From positions 1 through 64,000 of the forward strand of contig CAYLKN010000009.1 in NCBI GenBank assembly GCA_964384335.1: a stretch of 64,000 nucleotides of DNA. The letters are read 5' to 3'. Each line of letters opens with the position of its first letter. Position 1 is the stretch's first letter. Source of the stretch: JAUICS01 sp964384335. GTDB taxonomy: Bacteria > Pseudomonadota > Alphaproteobacteria > Micavibrionales > Micavibrionaceae. The position numbers were made by a program, and so were the translations under genes. Below are positions 1 through 8,704 of the stretch, piece by piece. The notes under the pieces are model-generated. The model had not been told where the DNA came from. It searched no databases and saw only the letters and a program-made list of their open reading frames with translations.

Positions 1-9
1 GGGTTAAGT

Positions 10-86
10 TGGTAGCGGAGGAGGGACTTGAACCCCCGACACATGGATTATGATTCCACTGCTCTAACCGCCTGAGCTACTCCGCC
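10..86 (-). tRNA. tRNA-Met (CAT), elongator type
   Basis: The reverse strand folds as a complete cloverleaf of 77 nt. It begins GGCGGAG, has a D-arm with GCTC/GAGC, a 5-bp anticodon stem GTGGA/TCCAT around the loop ATCATAA (anticodon CAT), and a T-arm GGGGG-TTCAAGT-CCCTC. The 3' acceptor strand CTCCGCT is followed by an encoded ACCA. Position 1 is G pairing with U72, unlike initiator tRNAs, and the body resembles alphaproteobacterial elongator tRNA-Met. A tRNA-Ile2 with lysidine-modified CAT is the alternative but fits less well. Confidence 0.93.
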
Positions 87-112
87 GCAAGAGTTACGAT
101 TAACAAATGGGT

Positions 113-141
113 TTATCCCCCGAAAAACCCGTCTGTGTCAA
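113..141 (-). promoter_or_regulatory. sigma70-type promoter of the tRNA-Met gene
   Basis: On the reverse strand a perfect -35 box TTGACA (136-141) is followed after exactly 17 nt by GGATAA (113-118), 5 of 6 matches to the -10 consensus apart from its first base. The -10 box ends 27 nt before the 5' end of the tRNA, which leaves room for a short leader removed by RNase P. Confidence 0.75.
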
Positions 142-180
142 GGGAAAAGCCGCACGGAAGAAAAGCGGGCCGGAACCGGC

Positions 181-1107
181 TCATTCAGCAGTATCCCTCT
201 GGCGGGAGATGGAGGCGACATCAATATTATCTTCACCGTTCAGAATTTTCCGGTCGTAGTCCGTCATATGCATAAAAAGGGTACCGTAATCGGTTTTCAC
301 ACGCATTTTTACCGGCAACGACGCGCCGCCCCCCTGCCCGTCATCGTTGAGAGATCTGGCAATCCAGAGCGACGGCATCGTACCTTTTTCGCGCCCCTGC
401 TCCTGAATGGAAAGCCACCCGCGGGGATTTTTGTACCATTTCCCTTCGAGCGGCAGAACCTCGACCGTGCATTCCTCGGCCGTTCCGTGAAAAACGTTGT
501 AGCGTGTCTGATCCAGCTCTACCGAACCTTTGTCATTAAACAAAAGGTCAAAGCTCCGCTTTCCGTCGAATATCTTATCGGCGCCCTGACAAGCTTTCCC
601 CTCCCCCACTGCCTCCATAACCCCGAGTGTGGCGGTCAGTATGTCCACAGTGTCTGAAGTCAGTTCCGGGTCCGGATTTTTTACCTCCCTCCCGTCTTTG
701 CCGGCTATCCTGATTTCAAGCGTATCAAAAGTGCCGTCCGTTTTATAGCTGTAGGTTTTTATCTCCGTCTCCTCTTTCCATGTTGTCGTGGAACGGTGCA
801 TACGCGGCTGTTTGATTCCCCTGTCATTGATAATTCCGTGCGTATCAAACGTCCCCTCCCACGGGACAAGCCACCCGATAAACCCGCGCGTATAGGCGGA
901 AAGAGCCACCGCATATTTATCCTCTTTCCGCATAAGGGCGAGCCTTGCCGTAACCGCATTAATCCCGCCGGAATAAATCTGGTAAGTCGCTGTCTGCAGA
1001 GTGTCTTTATTCACAGCCCGGTTGTTCCCGTTATCGGCCGAGGCCTGGTATGAAAACAAGAGAAAACATCCCGCATATAAAAAAACTTTCTTAAAAATTC
1101 TATTCAT
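181..1107 (-). CDS. exported DUF3108 domain protein
   Basis: A 308-residue protein with a signal peptide: basic MNRIFKK, a hydrophobic stretch to about residue 22, and a probable cleavage after QASA. The rest is mainly beta-rich, with the pattern (TATYQIYSGGINAVTARL, GFIGWLVPWEGTFDTHG, KSFDLLF) typical of DUF3108 proteins, which are periplasmic or outer-membrane associated and of unknown function. Its start codon overlaps the end of the upstream FemAB-like gene by 8 nt, so the two are very likely one translationally coupled operon. The family assignment rests on pattern recognition; the biochemical role is unknown. Confidence 0.8.
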   Translation of the reverse strand: MNRIFKKVFLYAGCFLLFSYQASADNGNNRAVNKDTLQTATYQIYSGGINAVTARLALMRKEDKYAVALSAYTRGFIGWLVPWEGTFDTHGIINDRGIKQPRMHRSTTTWKEETEIKTYSYKTDGTFDTLEIRIAGKDGREVKNPDPELTSDTVDILTATLGVMEAVGEGKACQGADKIFDGKRSFDLLFNDKGSVELDQTRYNVFHGTAEECTVEVLPLEGKWYKNPRGWLSIQEQGREKGTMPSLWIARSLNDDGQGGGASLPVKMRVKTDYGTLFMHMTDYDRKILNGEDNIDVASISRQRDTAE

Positions 1108-2044
1108 ACTGTCCTGCCAATTGTATATGTTCGCCGTTTAGTCCTTCCTTGAAACGCTTTACGCCTTCCGCCCCGTCATCATTGACCCCGCCGAGATCAA
1201 AGTCAGTCACGCCCTGCGTCTTAAGTTCCTTTACGCCTTCCCACAAAAGCCTGTTCAGGGCATTGCTCTGTCTTCCCTGCGCATTGCTCCACCCGACCTG
1301 GTAGGTGGCGGAAAGACCATGTCTTAAAATTAAAACACCTGAAATCATTCTGCCATCTTTGACAGCTTTTCCAACATTTATATTGGAGGGGGCGAAATTT
1401 TTGACAAGGGCATATAACAATTTCAGGCCGGGACCGGGGTAGCCGCGCCTCTTCTTATCCTCCGCGTATGCCTTGAGAAGTGGCATGGCATGACCGGCCC
1501 CGCAACGCCATACCGTCTGAAAATCCTCACGTTCCGCTTTGTTCAGGGCATTGCGCCATTTCTGCTTCAGGTTTTTGCGCAATGTTTCCGCATCAGGCAC
1601 AAGGTCGAGCCGGATGCTCTGATATCCTTTTATCCTGTCCTTCCTAATAAACCCCGCTTCCCGGAGCAGGGAAAGACACCGCGGGCTGTCTTCAAACTCC
1701 GGCAGAAAGCGTCTGCGACGGCCAAAACGTCTGGGAAAATGATTTTGGAAAGAATACAAAAAAGCCTCCATATTCTCAAGTGTATGAAACCCTTCAAGCC
1801 ATAAGGGCCCGCGGTCCAGAATGACGGCGTGAATGGCCCGGCCGAAAAGTGACACTTCCTGAATCTGGAACAGGCCAGCAATGCGTCCGGACACTATAAT
1901 AGATGCCTGACGAGAAGTTTGATGATAAACCTGCCGCACGGCGAGTGCATAAGATGAGTGCTGAAGGATATTGGATCGCCTGATTTTATCAAATAATACT
2001 TTATAATCCTGTATTGTTATGGTCCAGTCCAGGTGTAAAGACAT
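1100..2044 (-). CDS. FemAB/GNAT-type acyltransferase-like protein
   Basis: About 314 residues from the chosen start MSLHLDW. The fold pattern is FemAB-like: an N-terminal half with ILQHSSYALAVRQVYHQ and AVILDRGPLWLEGF, then a GNAT half with NLKQKWRNALNKAERE, SGVLILRHGLSATYQVGWSNAQGR and a C-terminal DFDLGGVNDDGAEGVKRFKEG. Members transfer aminoacyl or acyl groups in peptidoglycan or cell-surface chemistry; no substrate can be inferred here. The reading frame stays open upstream to 2188, but that extension is Cys/Ser-rich, unlike the family, and overlaps an interspersed repeat, so I start at 2044. No strong ribosome binding site is seen. It overlaps the downstream DUF3108 gene by 8 nt. Confidence 0.75.
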   Translation of the reverse strand: MSLHLDWTITIQDYKVLFDKIRRSNILQHSSYALAVRQVYHQTSRQASIIVSGRIAGLFQIQEVSLFGRAIHAVILDRGPLWLEGFHTLENMEAFLYSFQNHFPRRFGRRRRFLPEFEDSPRCLSLLREAGFIRKDRIKGYQSIRLDLVPDAETLRKNLKQKWRNALNKAEREDFQTVWRCGAGHAMPLLKAYAEDKKRRGYPGPGLKLLYALVKNFAPSNINVGKAVKDGRMISGVLILRHGLSATYQVGWSNAQGRQSNALNRLLWEGVKELKTQGVTDFDLGGVNDDGAEGVKRFKEGLNGEHIQLAGQYE

Positions 2045-2107
2045 TTTTGAAAACCCGTTATTTGATAAAGGTGGGGGACTCACTAACTTTATACAGTGTT
2101 GTTTTTG

Positions 2108-2227
2108 AGAAAACCATGAAGATAGAATGAAATCAAGGCACCGGGAAAGCGAAACGCAGGGGAGAAAATCATGGAAAGGATTACTCACCTTATCTTCTTG
2201 CCTGAAACGGTAGATTTATGGTTTTTT
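2108..2227 (+). repeat. interspersed palindromic repeat, family B, copy 1
   Basis: The element begins AGAAAACCATGAAGAT (2108) and ends AGATTTATGGTTTTTT (2212-2227), near-inverted copies of each other. The second copy at 61293-61380 shares 17 identical nt at the left end and 25 of 29 nt at the right end (2197-2225), in the same order and orientation, with a shorter middle. This copy lies in the divergent region between the FemAB-like gene and dapD and is noncoding. The sizes and terminal inverted repeats suggest a small non-autonomous palindromic element. Confidence 0.6.
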
Positions 2228-2253
2228 AAAAAAACAAAAAGATAACAGGAAAA

Positions 2254-3129
2254 ATGCAAACAATGCGCACACCGATACGGCTTGAAAGCCTTGAGATCAT
2301 AAAAACTGTAATTGAACGGGAATGGGAAAATCTCGACACGATTACCCCGAACAGTTCAGGCGATGTCCGCATGGCGGTTGAGGACGCCTTGACACTGCTT
2401 GATATCGGTGAACTGAGGGTGGCCGAAAAATCGGATAAAGGCGGCTGGATCGTCAATGAATGGGTCAAGAAAGCCATCCTTATGTTTTTTCGTTTGTCGG
2501 CGATGACCGCTTCGGAAGGAGGGCCGGCCAATACTCTTTTCTGGGACAAAATTCCAAGCAAATTTCACGACTGGGACGAAGCCGCGTTCAGACAGGCGGG
2601 GTTCAGGGTCGTACCGGACGCAGTTGCACGATATGCCGCCTATATCGCGCCGGATGTTGTTTTAATGCCGTCTTTTGTTAATATCGGCGCCTATATCGGA
2701 AAAGGCACAATGGTTGATACCTGGGCCACGATCGGATCCTGCGCCCAGATCGGCGAACGGTGCCATATCTCGGGCGGTGCAGGAATTGGAGGCGTTCTGG
2801 AACCTTTACAGGCCACGCCCACAATTATCGAAGACAATGTTTTCGTCGGGGCCCGGTCCGAAGTTGCGGAAGGCGTTATTGTAGGACAGGGAAGCGTACT
2901 GTCCATGGGTGTATTTTTAGGAGCTTCAACAAAAATCATAGACCGGGAAACAGGCGAAATTCACCGCGGACATGTACCGCCCTTTTCCGTTGTGGTGCCA
3001 GGGACTCTGCCCGGAAAGACTTTGCCGGACGGAAGTCCCGGCCCCTCACTTTACTGCGCGGTGATTGTAAAACGGGTTAACGAAAAAACACGCGCAAAAA
3101 CCGGCATCAATGAATTGCTTCGGACTTAG
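2254..3129 (+). CDS. dapD: 2,3,4,5-tetrahydropyridine-2,6-dicarboxylate N-succinyltransferase
   Basis: DapD converts tetrahydrodipicolinate and succinyl-CoA to N-succinyl-2-amino-6-oxopimelate in the succinylase branch of lysine/diaminopimelate synthesis in the cytoplasm. The 291-residue length is normal. The N-terminal helical domain (LESLEIIKTVIEREWENLD, VRMAVEDALTLLDIGELRVA) is followed from about residue 135 by left-handed beta-helix hexapeptide repeats (VNIGAYIGKGTMVDTWATIG, GGVLEPLQATPTIIEDNVFV) with the family signature SCAQIGERCHISGGAGIGGV. An AGGA sits just before the ATG. It stands alone, divergent from the FemAB-like gene, and carries family B repeat copy 1 in its upstream region. 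Confidence 0.96.
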   Translation: MQTMRTPIRLESLEIIKTVIEREWENLDTITPNSSGDVRMAVEDALTLLDIGELRVAEKSDKGGWIVNEWVKKAILMFFRLSAMTASEGGPANTLFWDKIPSKFHDWDEAAFRQAGFRVVPDAVARYAAYIAPDVVLMPSFVNIGAYIGKGTMVDTWATIGSCAQIGERCHISGGAGIGGVLEPLQATPTIIEDNVFVGARSEVAEGVIVGQGSVLSMGVFLGASTKIIDRETGEIHRGHVPPFSVVVPGTLPGKTLPDGSPGPSLYCAVIVKRVNEKTRAKTGINELLRT

Positions 3130-3183
3130 TCGTTACATAGTTCTGATATCGTTTGACCATCACTCTTGAATAGGGAGGCATAA

Positions 3184-4623
3184 ATGTTCCGTATAATTAA
3201 ACCAGCCCTTATAACATCCGTCTTTCTTCTTTTTTCAAGCGGGGAGCCGGTCACGGCCCAGACAAAACAGATTCCTGAAAACCGGGAACAGGTTCAGTTT
3301 TCCTATGCTCCTCTTGTCAAGGAAGTCGCCCCCGCCGTGGTCAATATCTATACCCAGAAACTGGTCCGGCAAAGTTTAAATCCTTTTATGAACGATCCCT
3401 TTTTCAACCGCTTTTTCGGCGACAGTTTCGGCTTCGGCGGTATGACGCGCGAACACCTTGAAAGAACTCTCGGCTCAGGGGTGATACTCAATCCGGATGG
3501 GCTTATCGTTACAAATGCCCATGTTATAGACAGGGGGCAGGAAATTACCGTCATGTTAAATGACGGACGCGAATTCGAGGCCGAAATCGCCCTCATGGAT
3601 GAGCCCTCCGATCTGGCCCTTCTGCGCATTGATACGGAGGGAGAAAAACTGCCCCATGTTGAGCTCAAGCCCAGTGATTCACTGGAAGTTGGAGATATCG
3701 TGCTTGCTATCGGCAATCCTTTTGGCGTCGGCCAGACTGTAACAAGCGGTATTGTTTCCGCCCTTGCACGTTCCACCTTGAATATAAATGACTTTAACTT
3801 CTTCATACAGACGGACGCCGCAATCAACCCCGGTAATTCCGGCGGCCCGCTGGTTTCACTGGACGGCAGGGTTGTTGGAATTAATACGGCCATTTTTTCA
3901 CGCGACGGCGGTTCAATGGGCCTCGGCTTTGCCGTGCCGTCTGAAATTGTAGCCAGTGTAATTGCCGCCGAACAAACGGGCGCCGTCACCAAAAGAGGAG
4001 TCATCCGTCCCTGGGCCGGCATTTCCGTACAGACCGTGACATCCGATATCGCGGCAAGTCTTGATCTTGACAGACCGGGCGGAGCATTAATCTCAGGCAT
4101 GCATGACGCAAGCCCTTTTAAAAAAGCCGGACTGCGGCAGGGTGATGTCGTCATGAAAGTCGGAGATGAACGGATCGACAGCCCGGCGGAAATGAAGTTT
4201 CGGCTGGCCATGGTACCGATTGGAGAGCAGGCGCAAATCACTTACCTCAGAAAAGGACGTGAACGGACTGTTTTCGTTGACTCGATAGCACCCCCGGACC
4301 AGCCGCCGCGTAATGAAAAACAACTTTCGGGTGATCATCCCCTGAACGGCGCCACCGTGGCCAATGCAAATCCGGCGGTGGTTGAAGAGCTCGGCCTCGA
4401 CAGCACAACCGATGAGGGTGTCGTCGTTACAGATGTGGACAGACGTGCCTATGCCCGGCGCATTGGCCTGCGGCCCGGTACTATCATACTGGAAATCAAC
4501 AAAAGCAGGGTTTCAAGCGTAAATGAGCTTGAGAGCATACTCACCCGTGAAGCCGGACGCAGCGATACCTGGCAAATCAGGGTCAGAACAGACGGTCGGG
4601 TTAAAACTCTTGTAATCCGTTAG
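3184..4623 (+). CDS. periplasmic DegP/DegQ-family serine endoprotease (HtrA)
   Basis: A 479-residue HtrA protease for quality control of envelope proteins. It has a signal peptide (residues 1-25, ending PVTA), a trypsin-like domain with the triad His113 (TNAHVID), Asp143 (PSDLALL) and Ser219 (NPGNSGGPL), then two PDZ domains (about 270-365 and 385-475; the first contains SPFKKAGLRQGDVVMKVGDE, the second RIGLRPGTIILEINKS). An LA-loop-like insertion with phenylalanine-rich FFNRFFGDSFGFGG precedes the catalytic His, as in DegP/DegQ. A GGGAGG stretch lies just upstream of the ATG. It follows dapD by 54 nt but is probably a separate unit. Confidence 0.95.
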   Translation: MFRIIKPALITSVFLLFSSGEPVTAQTKQIPENREQVQFSYAPLVKEVAPAVVNIYTQKLVRQSLNPFMNDPFFNRFFGDSFGFGGMTREHLERTLGSGVILNPDGLIVTNAHVIDRGQEITVMLNDGREFEAEIALMDEPSDLALLRIDTEGEKLPHVELKPSDSLEVGDIVLAIGNPFGVGQTVTSGIVSALARSTLNINDFNFFIQTDAAINPGNSGGPLVSLDGRVVGINTAIFSRDGGSMGLGFAVPSEIVASVIAAEQTGAVTKRGVIRPWAGISVQTVTSDIAASLDLDRPGGALISGMHDASPFKKAGLRQGDVVMKVGDERIDSPAEMKFRLAMVPIGEQAQITYLRKGRERTVFVDSIAPPDQPPRNEKQLSGDHPLNGATVANANPAVVEELGLDSTTDEGVVVTDVDRRAYARRIGLRPGTIILEINKSRVSSVNELESILTREAGRSDTWQIRVRTDGRVKTLVIR

Positions 4624-4639
4624 AAAACGTTTCAAAACT

Positions 4640-4981
4640 CTATTTTTTCCGCCGGTTTTCAAATTTATAGAGTAATAATCCGGCTCCGATAATAACCGCA
4701 CCGCCGATCCAAGTCGAAACGTCCGGAAACTCATTAAAAAACAGGTAACCAAATAATGTGCCCCAGATAAGCTGGGTATAGTGAAACGGAGCAACCGTGT
4801 TCGCAGCCACAATCTGAAANNNNNNNNNNNNNNNNNNNNNNNNNNNNNNNNNNNNNNNNNNNNNNNNNNNNNNNNNNNNNNNNNNNNNNNNNNNNNNNNN
4901 NNNNNNNNNNNNNNNNNNNCCCAGGGAAAATAAAAACCATCCTGAAATTCCAAGGGCAATGGCTTTTTGAGTATTGCTCAT
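4640..4981 (-). CDS. EamA/DMT-family permease, interrupted by an assembly gap
   Basis: Two ends of one gene are visible. The start MSNTQKAIALGISGWFLFSL is a first transmembrane helix. The C-terminal ~60 residues (HYTQLIWGTLFGYLFFNEFP, WIGGAVIIGAGLLLYKFENR) are the last two helices of an EamA drug/metabolite transporter followed by a basic tail. The family is usually about 300 residues; only about 80 are visible, so roughly 650 bp are probably hidden in the 100-N gap. I start at the ATG at 4981, which sits next to GCGGGA; an ATG at 4993 is possible. Substrate unknown. Not evidence of a true pseudogene. Confidence 0.75.
   Translation of the reverse strand: MSNTQKAIALGISGWFLFSLXXXXXXXXXXXXXXXXXXXXXXXXXXXXXXXXXXFQIVAANTVAPFHYTQLIWGTLFGYLFFNEFPDVSTWIGGAVIIGAGLLLYKFENRRKK
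4820..4919. other. assembly gap (100 N)
   Basis: Exactly 100 consecutive undetermined bases, the usual placeholder for a scaffold join of unknown size. It falls inside the EamA transporter gene. The matching halves of that gene on either side suggest the join is correct and the missing piece is short, but order across the gap is not proven by sequence. Confidence 0.97.
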
Positions 4982-5056
4982 TCCCGCGATCATAAGGATT
5001 TCGGCAGTGAAGTCAAATGACTTGCACTCACGTGCCAAAAACGCCATCTTAATGGC

Positions 5057-7246
5057 ATGAGTCATCCCATGCCCAAGACGCAAACCATGGAACCAGCATA
5101 TATGCAGGGCCTTAACCCTTCCCAGAAGGAGGCCGTGGAAACAACGGAAGGTCCTCTGCTTGTTCTGGCGGGGGCGGGAACGGGAAAGACACGCGTTCTG
5201 ACAACGCGGCTGGCTCACATTATATTTACAGGCAAGGCCTACCCTTCACAGGTTTTGGCCGTCACATTCACAAACAAGGCAGCGCTGGAAATGAAACACA
5301 AGATTTCCCGCATTCTTGGCGACCGGCCGGTTGAAGGCTGGTGGCTCGGCACGTTCCATGCCTTGTCCGCCCGGATACTCCGCAGGCATGCAGAGCTTGC
5401 AGGACTAAGCAGCAATTTCACGGTCATCGATCCGGACGACCAGACCCGCCTTATCAAGCAGTTGATGGAGGCTGAAAATGTTGATACCAAAAAATGGCCT
5501 CCCAAAGTTATCGCCAATATCATCAGCCAGTGGAAGGATCGCGGAAATCGTCCGCAGGACCTTGGCCCGGACGAGGCCGGTGATTTGGCAAACGGCAAAG
5601 GTCTGCGCCTTTATCAGCTTTACCAGGACCGTTTGAGACTCATAAACGCCTGCGATTTCGGAGATCTCCTCCTGCATGTGATACATATTCTGAAAAACCC
5701 CGAAAACAGGCATATTCTGGATGAATATCATAATCAGTTCAGATATATCATGGTGGATGAGTATCAGGACACCAATGTTGCGCAATATTTATGGCTGCGC
5801 CTGCTTGTACAGGGATCGGGCAATGTATGCTGCGTCGGTGATGACGACCAGTCAATTTATGGCTGGCGCGGCGCAGAGATCGGCAACATCCTGCGTTTTG
5901 AAAAAGATTTCTCAGGCGCGAGGATTATCCGGCTGGAACAAAATTACAGATCAACCAATACGATCCTGAATGCCGCCGGCGGTCTTATTGCAAATAACCG
6001 CGGACGGCATGCAAAAACCCTGTGGTCCGAACAGGGCCAGGGCGAGAAACTTACAGTTAAAGGGCTATGGGACGGTCCTGCGGAGGCCCGCTGGATTGGT
6101 GAGGAAGTCGAAAGGCTCCGTAAAGAGAACATATCTTTAAATGGTATGGCCATCCTTGTCCGTGCCGGATTCCAGATGAGGGAGTTTGAAGAGAGGTTTA
6201 TACAGCTGGGCGTACCTTACAAGGTAATCGGCGGCCCCCGTTTTTATGAACGGCAGGAAATAAGGGATGCCCTTGCCTATCTTCGTGTGACGGCCCAGCC
6301 TGATGACGATCTCGCGCTTGAACGCATACTGAACGTTCCAAAACGGGGCCTTGGGGATACGACAGTAAAGACCCTTTATGCCCATGCCCGGGCAAGACAG
6401 ATATCCCTTTATCGCGCAACCGGGGAGCTTGTACAGACTGAGGAATTAAAGCCAAAAATCCGAGACACGCTTCAGAGTCTCCTGCGGAACTTCGACCGCT
6501 GGCGCAGCCAGATTTCATCGACAGAGCACAGCATGCTTGCAGGAATTATTCTGGATGAATCCGGTTATACAGATATGTGGCAAAGCGCAAAGACGCCAGA
6601 CGCAGCCGGACGGCTTGAAAACCTTAAGGAATTTGTTTCCGCCATTGCCGAATTTGATTCCCTGGCCAAATTTTTAGAGCACGTCGCCCTTGTTCTCGAC
6701 AACCAGGAAAGCAGAGACGGTGAATTTGTAACGATAATGACACTGCACGCCGCGAAGGGCCTTGAATTTAATTATGTTTTTCTTCCCGGCTGGGAAGAAG
6801 GGCTTTTCCCGTCACAGCGTACAATTGATGAAAACGGACTGGCAGGACTTGAGGAAGAAAGGCGTCTTGCTTATGTCGGCATAACACGTGCAAAAGAAAA
6901 ATCCTTTATTTCCTTTGTTGCAAACCGCCGTATGTACGGGAACTGGATCAACGCCATCCCTTCCCGTTTTGTTGACGAAATTCCCGAAGAAACAATTGAA
7001 CGCGATACGGAGATGGGGACGCACTATCAGGCCCGCTCACCTCACTGGGACACATCGGGTATGACCGCGCCAGACAGAAGGCGCAGGATTATGCAGGAAA
7101 TTACAATAAAACCCGGCGCAACCGTTACACATGAAAAATTCGGTACGGGTAAAGTTATTCACGTTGACGGGCACAAGCTTGATATCGAATTTGAAAACGG
7201 CAGTCGTAAACGCGTTCTGGACAGTTTTGTCGATATCAGCGAATAA
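5057..7246 (+). CDS. uvrD: UvrD/PcrA-type superfamily I DNA helicase
   Basis: A 729-residue 3'-5' DNA helicase for nucleotide excision and mismatch repair. SF1A motifs appear in order: Q motif LNPSQKEAVE (about residue 20), Walker A AGAGTGKTRVL (about 40), motif Ia AVTFTNKAALEMK, motif II VDEYQDTN (about 234), motif III VGDDDQSIYGWRGA, motif IV LEQNYRSTNTIL, motif V MTLHAAKGLEFNYVFLPGWE and motif VI EEERRLAYVGITRAKEK. The C-terminal ~60 residues (GATVTHEKFGTGKVIHVDG) form the Tudor-like domain of UvrD/PcrA. Its start is 75 bp from the divergent transporter start. PcrA and UvrD cannot be separated by sequence alone; uvrD is the conventional name in this class. Confidence 0.93.
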   Translation: MSHPMPKTQTMEPAYMQGLNPSQKEAVETTEGPLLVLAGAGTGKTRVLTTRLAHIIFTGKAYPSQVLAVTFTNKAALEMKHKISRILGDRPVEGWWLGTFHALSARILRRHAELAGLSSNFTVIDPDDQTRLIKQLMEAENVDTKKWPPKVIANIISQWKDRGNRPQDLGPDEAGDLANGKGLRLYQLYQDRLRLINACDFGDLLLHVIHILKNPENRHILDEYHNQFRYIMVDEYQDTNVAQYLWLRLLVQGSGNVCCVGDDDQSIYGWRGAEIGNILRFEKDFSGARIIRLEQNYRSTNTILNAAGGLIANNRGRHAKTLWSEQGQGEKLTVKGLWDGPAEARWIGEEVERLRKENISLNGMAILVRAGFQMREFEERFIQLGVPYKVIGGPRFYERQEIRDALAYLRVTAQPDDDLALERILNVPKRGLGDTTVKTLYAHARARQISLYRATGELVQTEELKPKIRDTLQSLLRNFDRWRSQISSTEHSMLAGIILDESGYTDMWQSAKTPDAAGRLENLKEFVSAIAEFDSLAKFLEHVALVLDNQESRDGEFVTIMTLHAAKGLEFNYVFLPGWEEGLFPSQRTIDENGLAGLEEERRLAYVGITRAKEKSFISFVANRRMYGNWINAIPSRFVDEIPEETIERDTEMGTHYQARSPHWDTSGMTAPDRRRRIMQEITIKPGATVTHEKFGTGKVIHVDGHKLDIEFENGSRKRVLDSFVDISE

Positions 7247-7284
7247 TCTGATTTATTTTACGGACCAATCTTTTTCGTACTGAT

Positions 7285-7947
7285 GTGCGTAAATTCAATA
7301 TGAAGTTTCTTTTAAATAAAAAATTCATTGCCGCAGAGTTTGTAATTCTTTGTTTGTGCCTTCCGACTTATATAATTGTCAGCAAGTCTGCGGCATTCAT
7401 GTTCAATTTTTTATGGGGTGCGGCACTTTATTCGGCTTTTATCCTTTATACCTGCTATAAACCTTATTTTCATTCCTCCTGGAAATGGCAGGCGGTGAAT
7501 TTTGAAAACATGCGTTCCATTCTTGTACGCTGGGCTTTTGCGTGTGTAGCCATGACTGTATTTATCTGGATTTACGATCCCGAACGCATGTTCGGTCTTT
7601 TGAAAGTCCGGCCTGAATTTGTTCCTGTTCTTTTGGTGGCTTATCCGGTTTTCTCTGCACTTCCTCAGGAGCTTATATTCTGTACATTTTTTTTCAAACG
7701 CTACGAAGCGTTTTTTGGAAACGGCATGAAAATGGTTTCTGCCAGTGCTCTTATTTTTGCCTATGCACACATTCTTTACATCAATCCGGTTGCGCCGACA
7801 CTAAGCCTTGTCGGCGGGATAATTTTTGCCCTTACCTACCTGAGGACACAGTCGCTTGCCCTTGTCACAATAGAGCATGGTCTTTACGGGAATTTTCTGT
7901 TCCTGATCGGGCTGGGCTGGTACTTTTATGGCGGCAGTGTCCAGTAA
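7285..7947 (+). CDS. CPBP-family intramembrane protease
   Basis: About 220 residues with six or more hydrophobic segments. The conserved region reads FSALPQELIFCTFFFKRYEA (a QE pair where many family members have EE), then FAYAHILY with the second-motif His, and a final GLYGNFLFLIGLGWYF. CPBP (Rce1-like) proteins are membrane glutamate-dependent proteases; in bacteria their substrates are mostly unknown. The start may be the GTG at 7285 or the ATG at 7300 (MKFLLNKKF), and neither has a strong ribosome binding site. It begins 38 nt after uvrD and may be cotranscribed with it. Confidence 0.82.
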   Translation: MRKFNMKFLLNKKFIAAEFVILCLCLPTYIIVSKSAAFMFNFLWGAALYSAFILYTCYKPYFHSSWKWQAVNFENMRSILVRWAFACVAMTVFIWIYDPERMFGLLKVRPEFVPVLLVAYPVFSALPQELIFCTFFFKRYEAFFGNGMKMVSASALIFAYAHILYINPVAPTLSLVGGIIFALTYLRTQSLALVTIEHGLYGNFLFLIGLGWYFYGGSVQ

Positions 7948-7953
7948 CTTCGG

Positions 7954-8520
7954 TTAAAGAAAGCGCACCCTGTCTTCTACAGAAGGACGTTTGCGTTCCT
8001 CCGGCTCTTCAGTCTTTGTCCCGATATAGAAAAATCCGGCGATTTTTTCATGCTTCTCCATTTCAAGGACTTTGTAAAAGCCGGGATCATAGGCCGGCCA
8101 TTCAGTCAGCCAGTTCGCACTGTAGCCCAGGGCATGGCATGCATTAAGGAGATTCTGGCAAACTGCACCGCAGGACAGGATCTGTTCCCATTCGGGTATT
8201 TTGTGGGGGACGACAGGACTGCTTATAACAATAACAAGTAAAGGGGCGCGAAGCAGCCTGTTTTGTTCTTTCTCCAGCTTGCTTTCCTTTTGCTTCTCCG
8301 GATTGTTCAGTGTGAAAATCCGCATAAGCTCAGCAGACAGCTTTTGCTGCGCCTGCTTGTTACAGACAAGAAGCCGCCATGGTCCCAGCTTTCCGTGGTC
8401 TGGAACGCGCAGCGCGGCATTCAGAATGGTTTTCAGCGCAGCATCGTCGGGTCCGGGCTCGGTAAGTTTTCCGGCGGAAACGGAACGTCTTCTGATTAGA
8501 AAATCGCATTTTTCATTCAT
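7954..8520 (-). CDS. nitroreductase-family flavoprotein
   Basis: A 188-residue FMN-dependent oxidoreductase of the YdjA-like nitroreductase type. The N-terminal IRRRSVSAGKLTEPGPDDAA and AALRVPDHGKLGPWRL carry the FMN-binding Arg cluster and the substrate-pocket motif. The central AVCQNLLNACHALGYSANWLTEWPAY and the C-terminal GFFYIGTKTEEPEERKRPS are typical of the single-domain, dimeric YdjA branch. Physiological substrate unknown. It converges on the CPBP gene with only 6 nt between the two stops, so terminators, if any, must lie inside coding sequence. Confidence 0.9.
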   Translation of the reverse strand: MNEKCDFLIRRRSVSAGKLTEPGPDDAALKTILNAALRVPDHGKLGPWRLLVCNKQAQQKLSAELMRIFTLNNPEKQKESKLEKEQNRLLRAPLLVIVISSPVVPHKIPEWEQILSCGAVCQNLLNACHALGYSANWLTEWPAYDPGFYKVLEMEKHEKIAGFFYIGTKTEEPEERKRPSVEDRVRFL

Positions 8521-8704
8521 AATACAATTGAAATAGTAAGCCAGAGGATATCGGGCAAACTAAATTTGCAAAAGTTGCATAATTTTCCACTAGCCAAACA
8601 GTATTCTTTACGATATAAAACCATAATTCCCTTAAATTGTAGTTGCATTCAAGCCCTTCCGGGGCTACGAATTGTTGGGAAAACAGAAACTTTGGATAAA
8701 GAGA

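Noticed and set aside
2045..2188. N-terminal extension of the FemAB-like protein to 2188
   Set aside because: The extra 48 residues are unlike the family and overlap family B repeat copy 1; the internal ATG at 2044 gives the usual N-terminus.
3348..4241. 297-residue open frame antisense to the DegP-like protease
   Set aside because: The opposite strand encodes an unmistakable HtrA protease; this frame shows no domain and is Ser/Pro-rich shadow sequence.
8521..8704. tRNA-Trp upstream of secE
   Set aside because: The spacer was checked for a cloverleaf and for CCA-anticodon arms; none can be formed.
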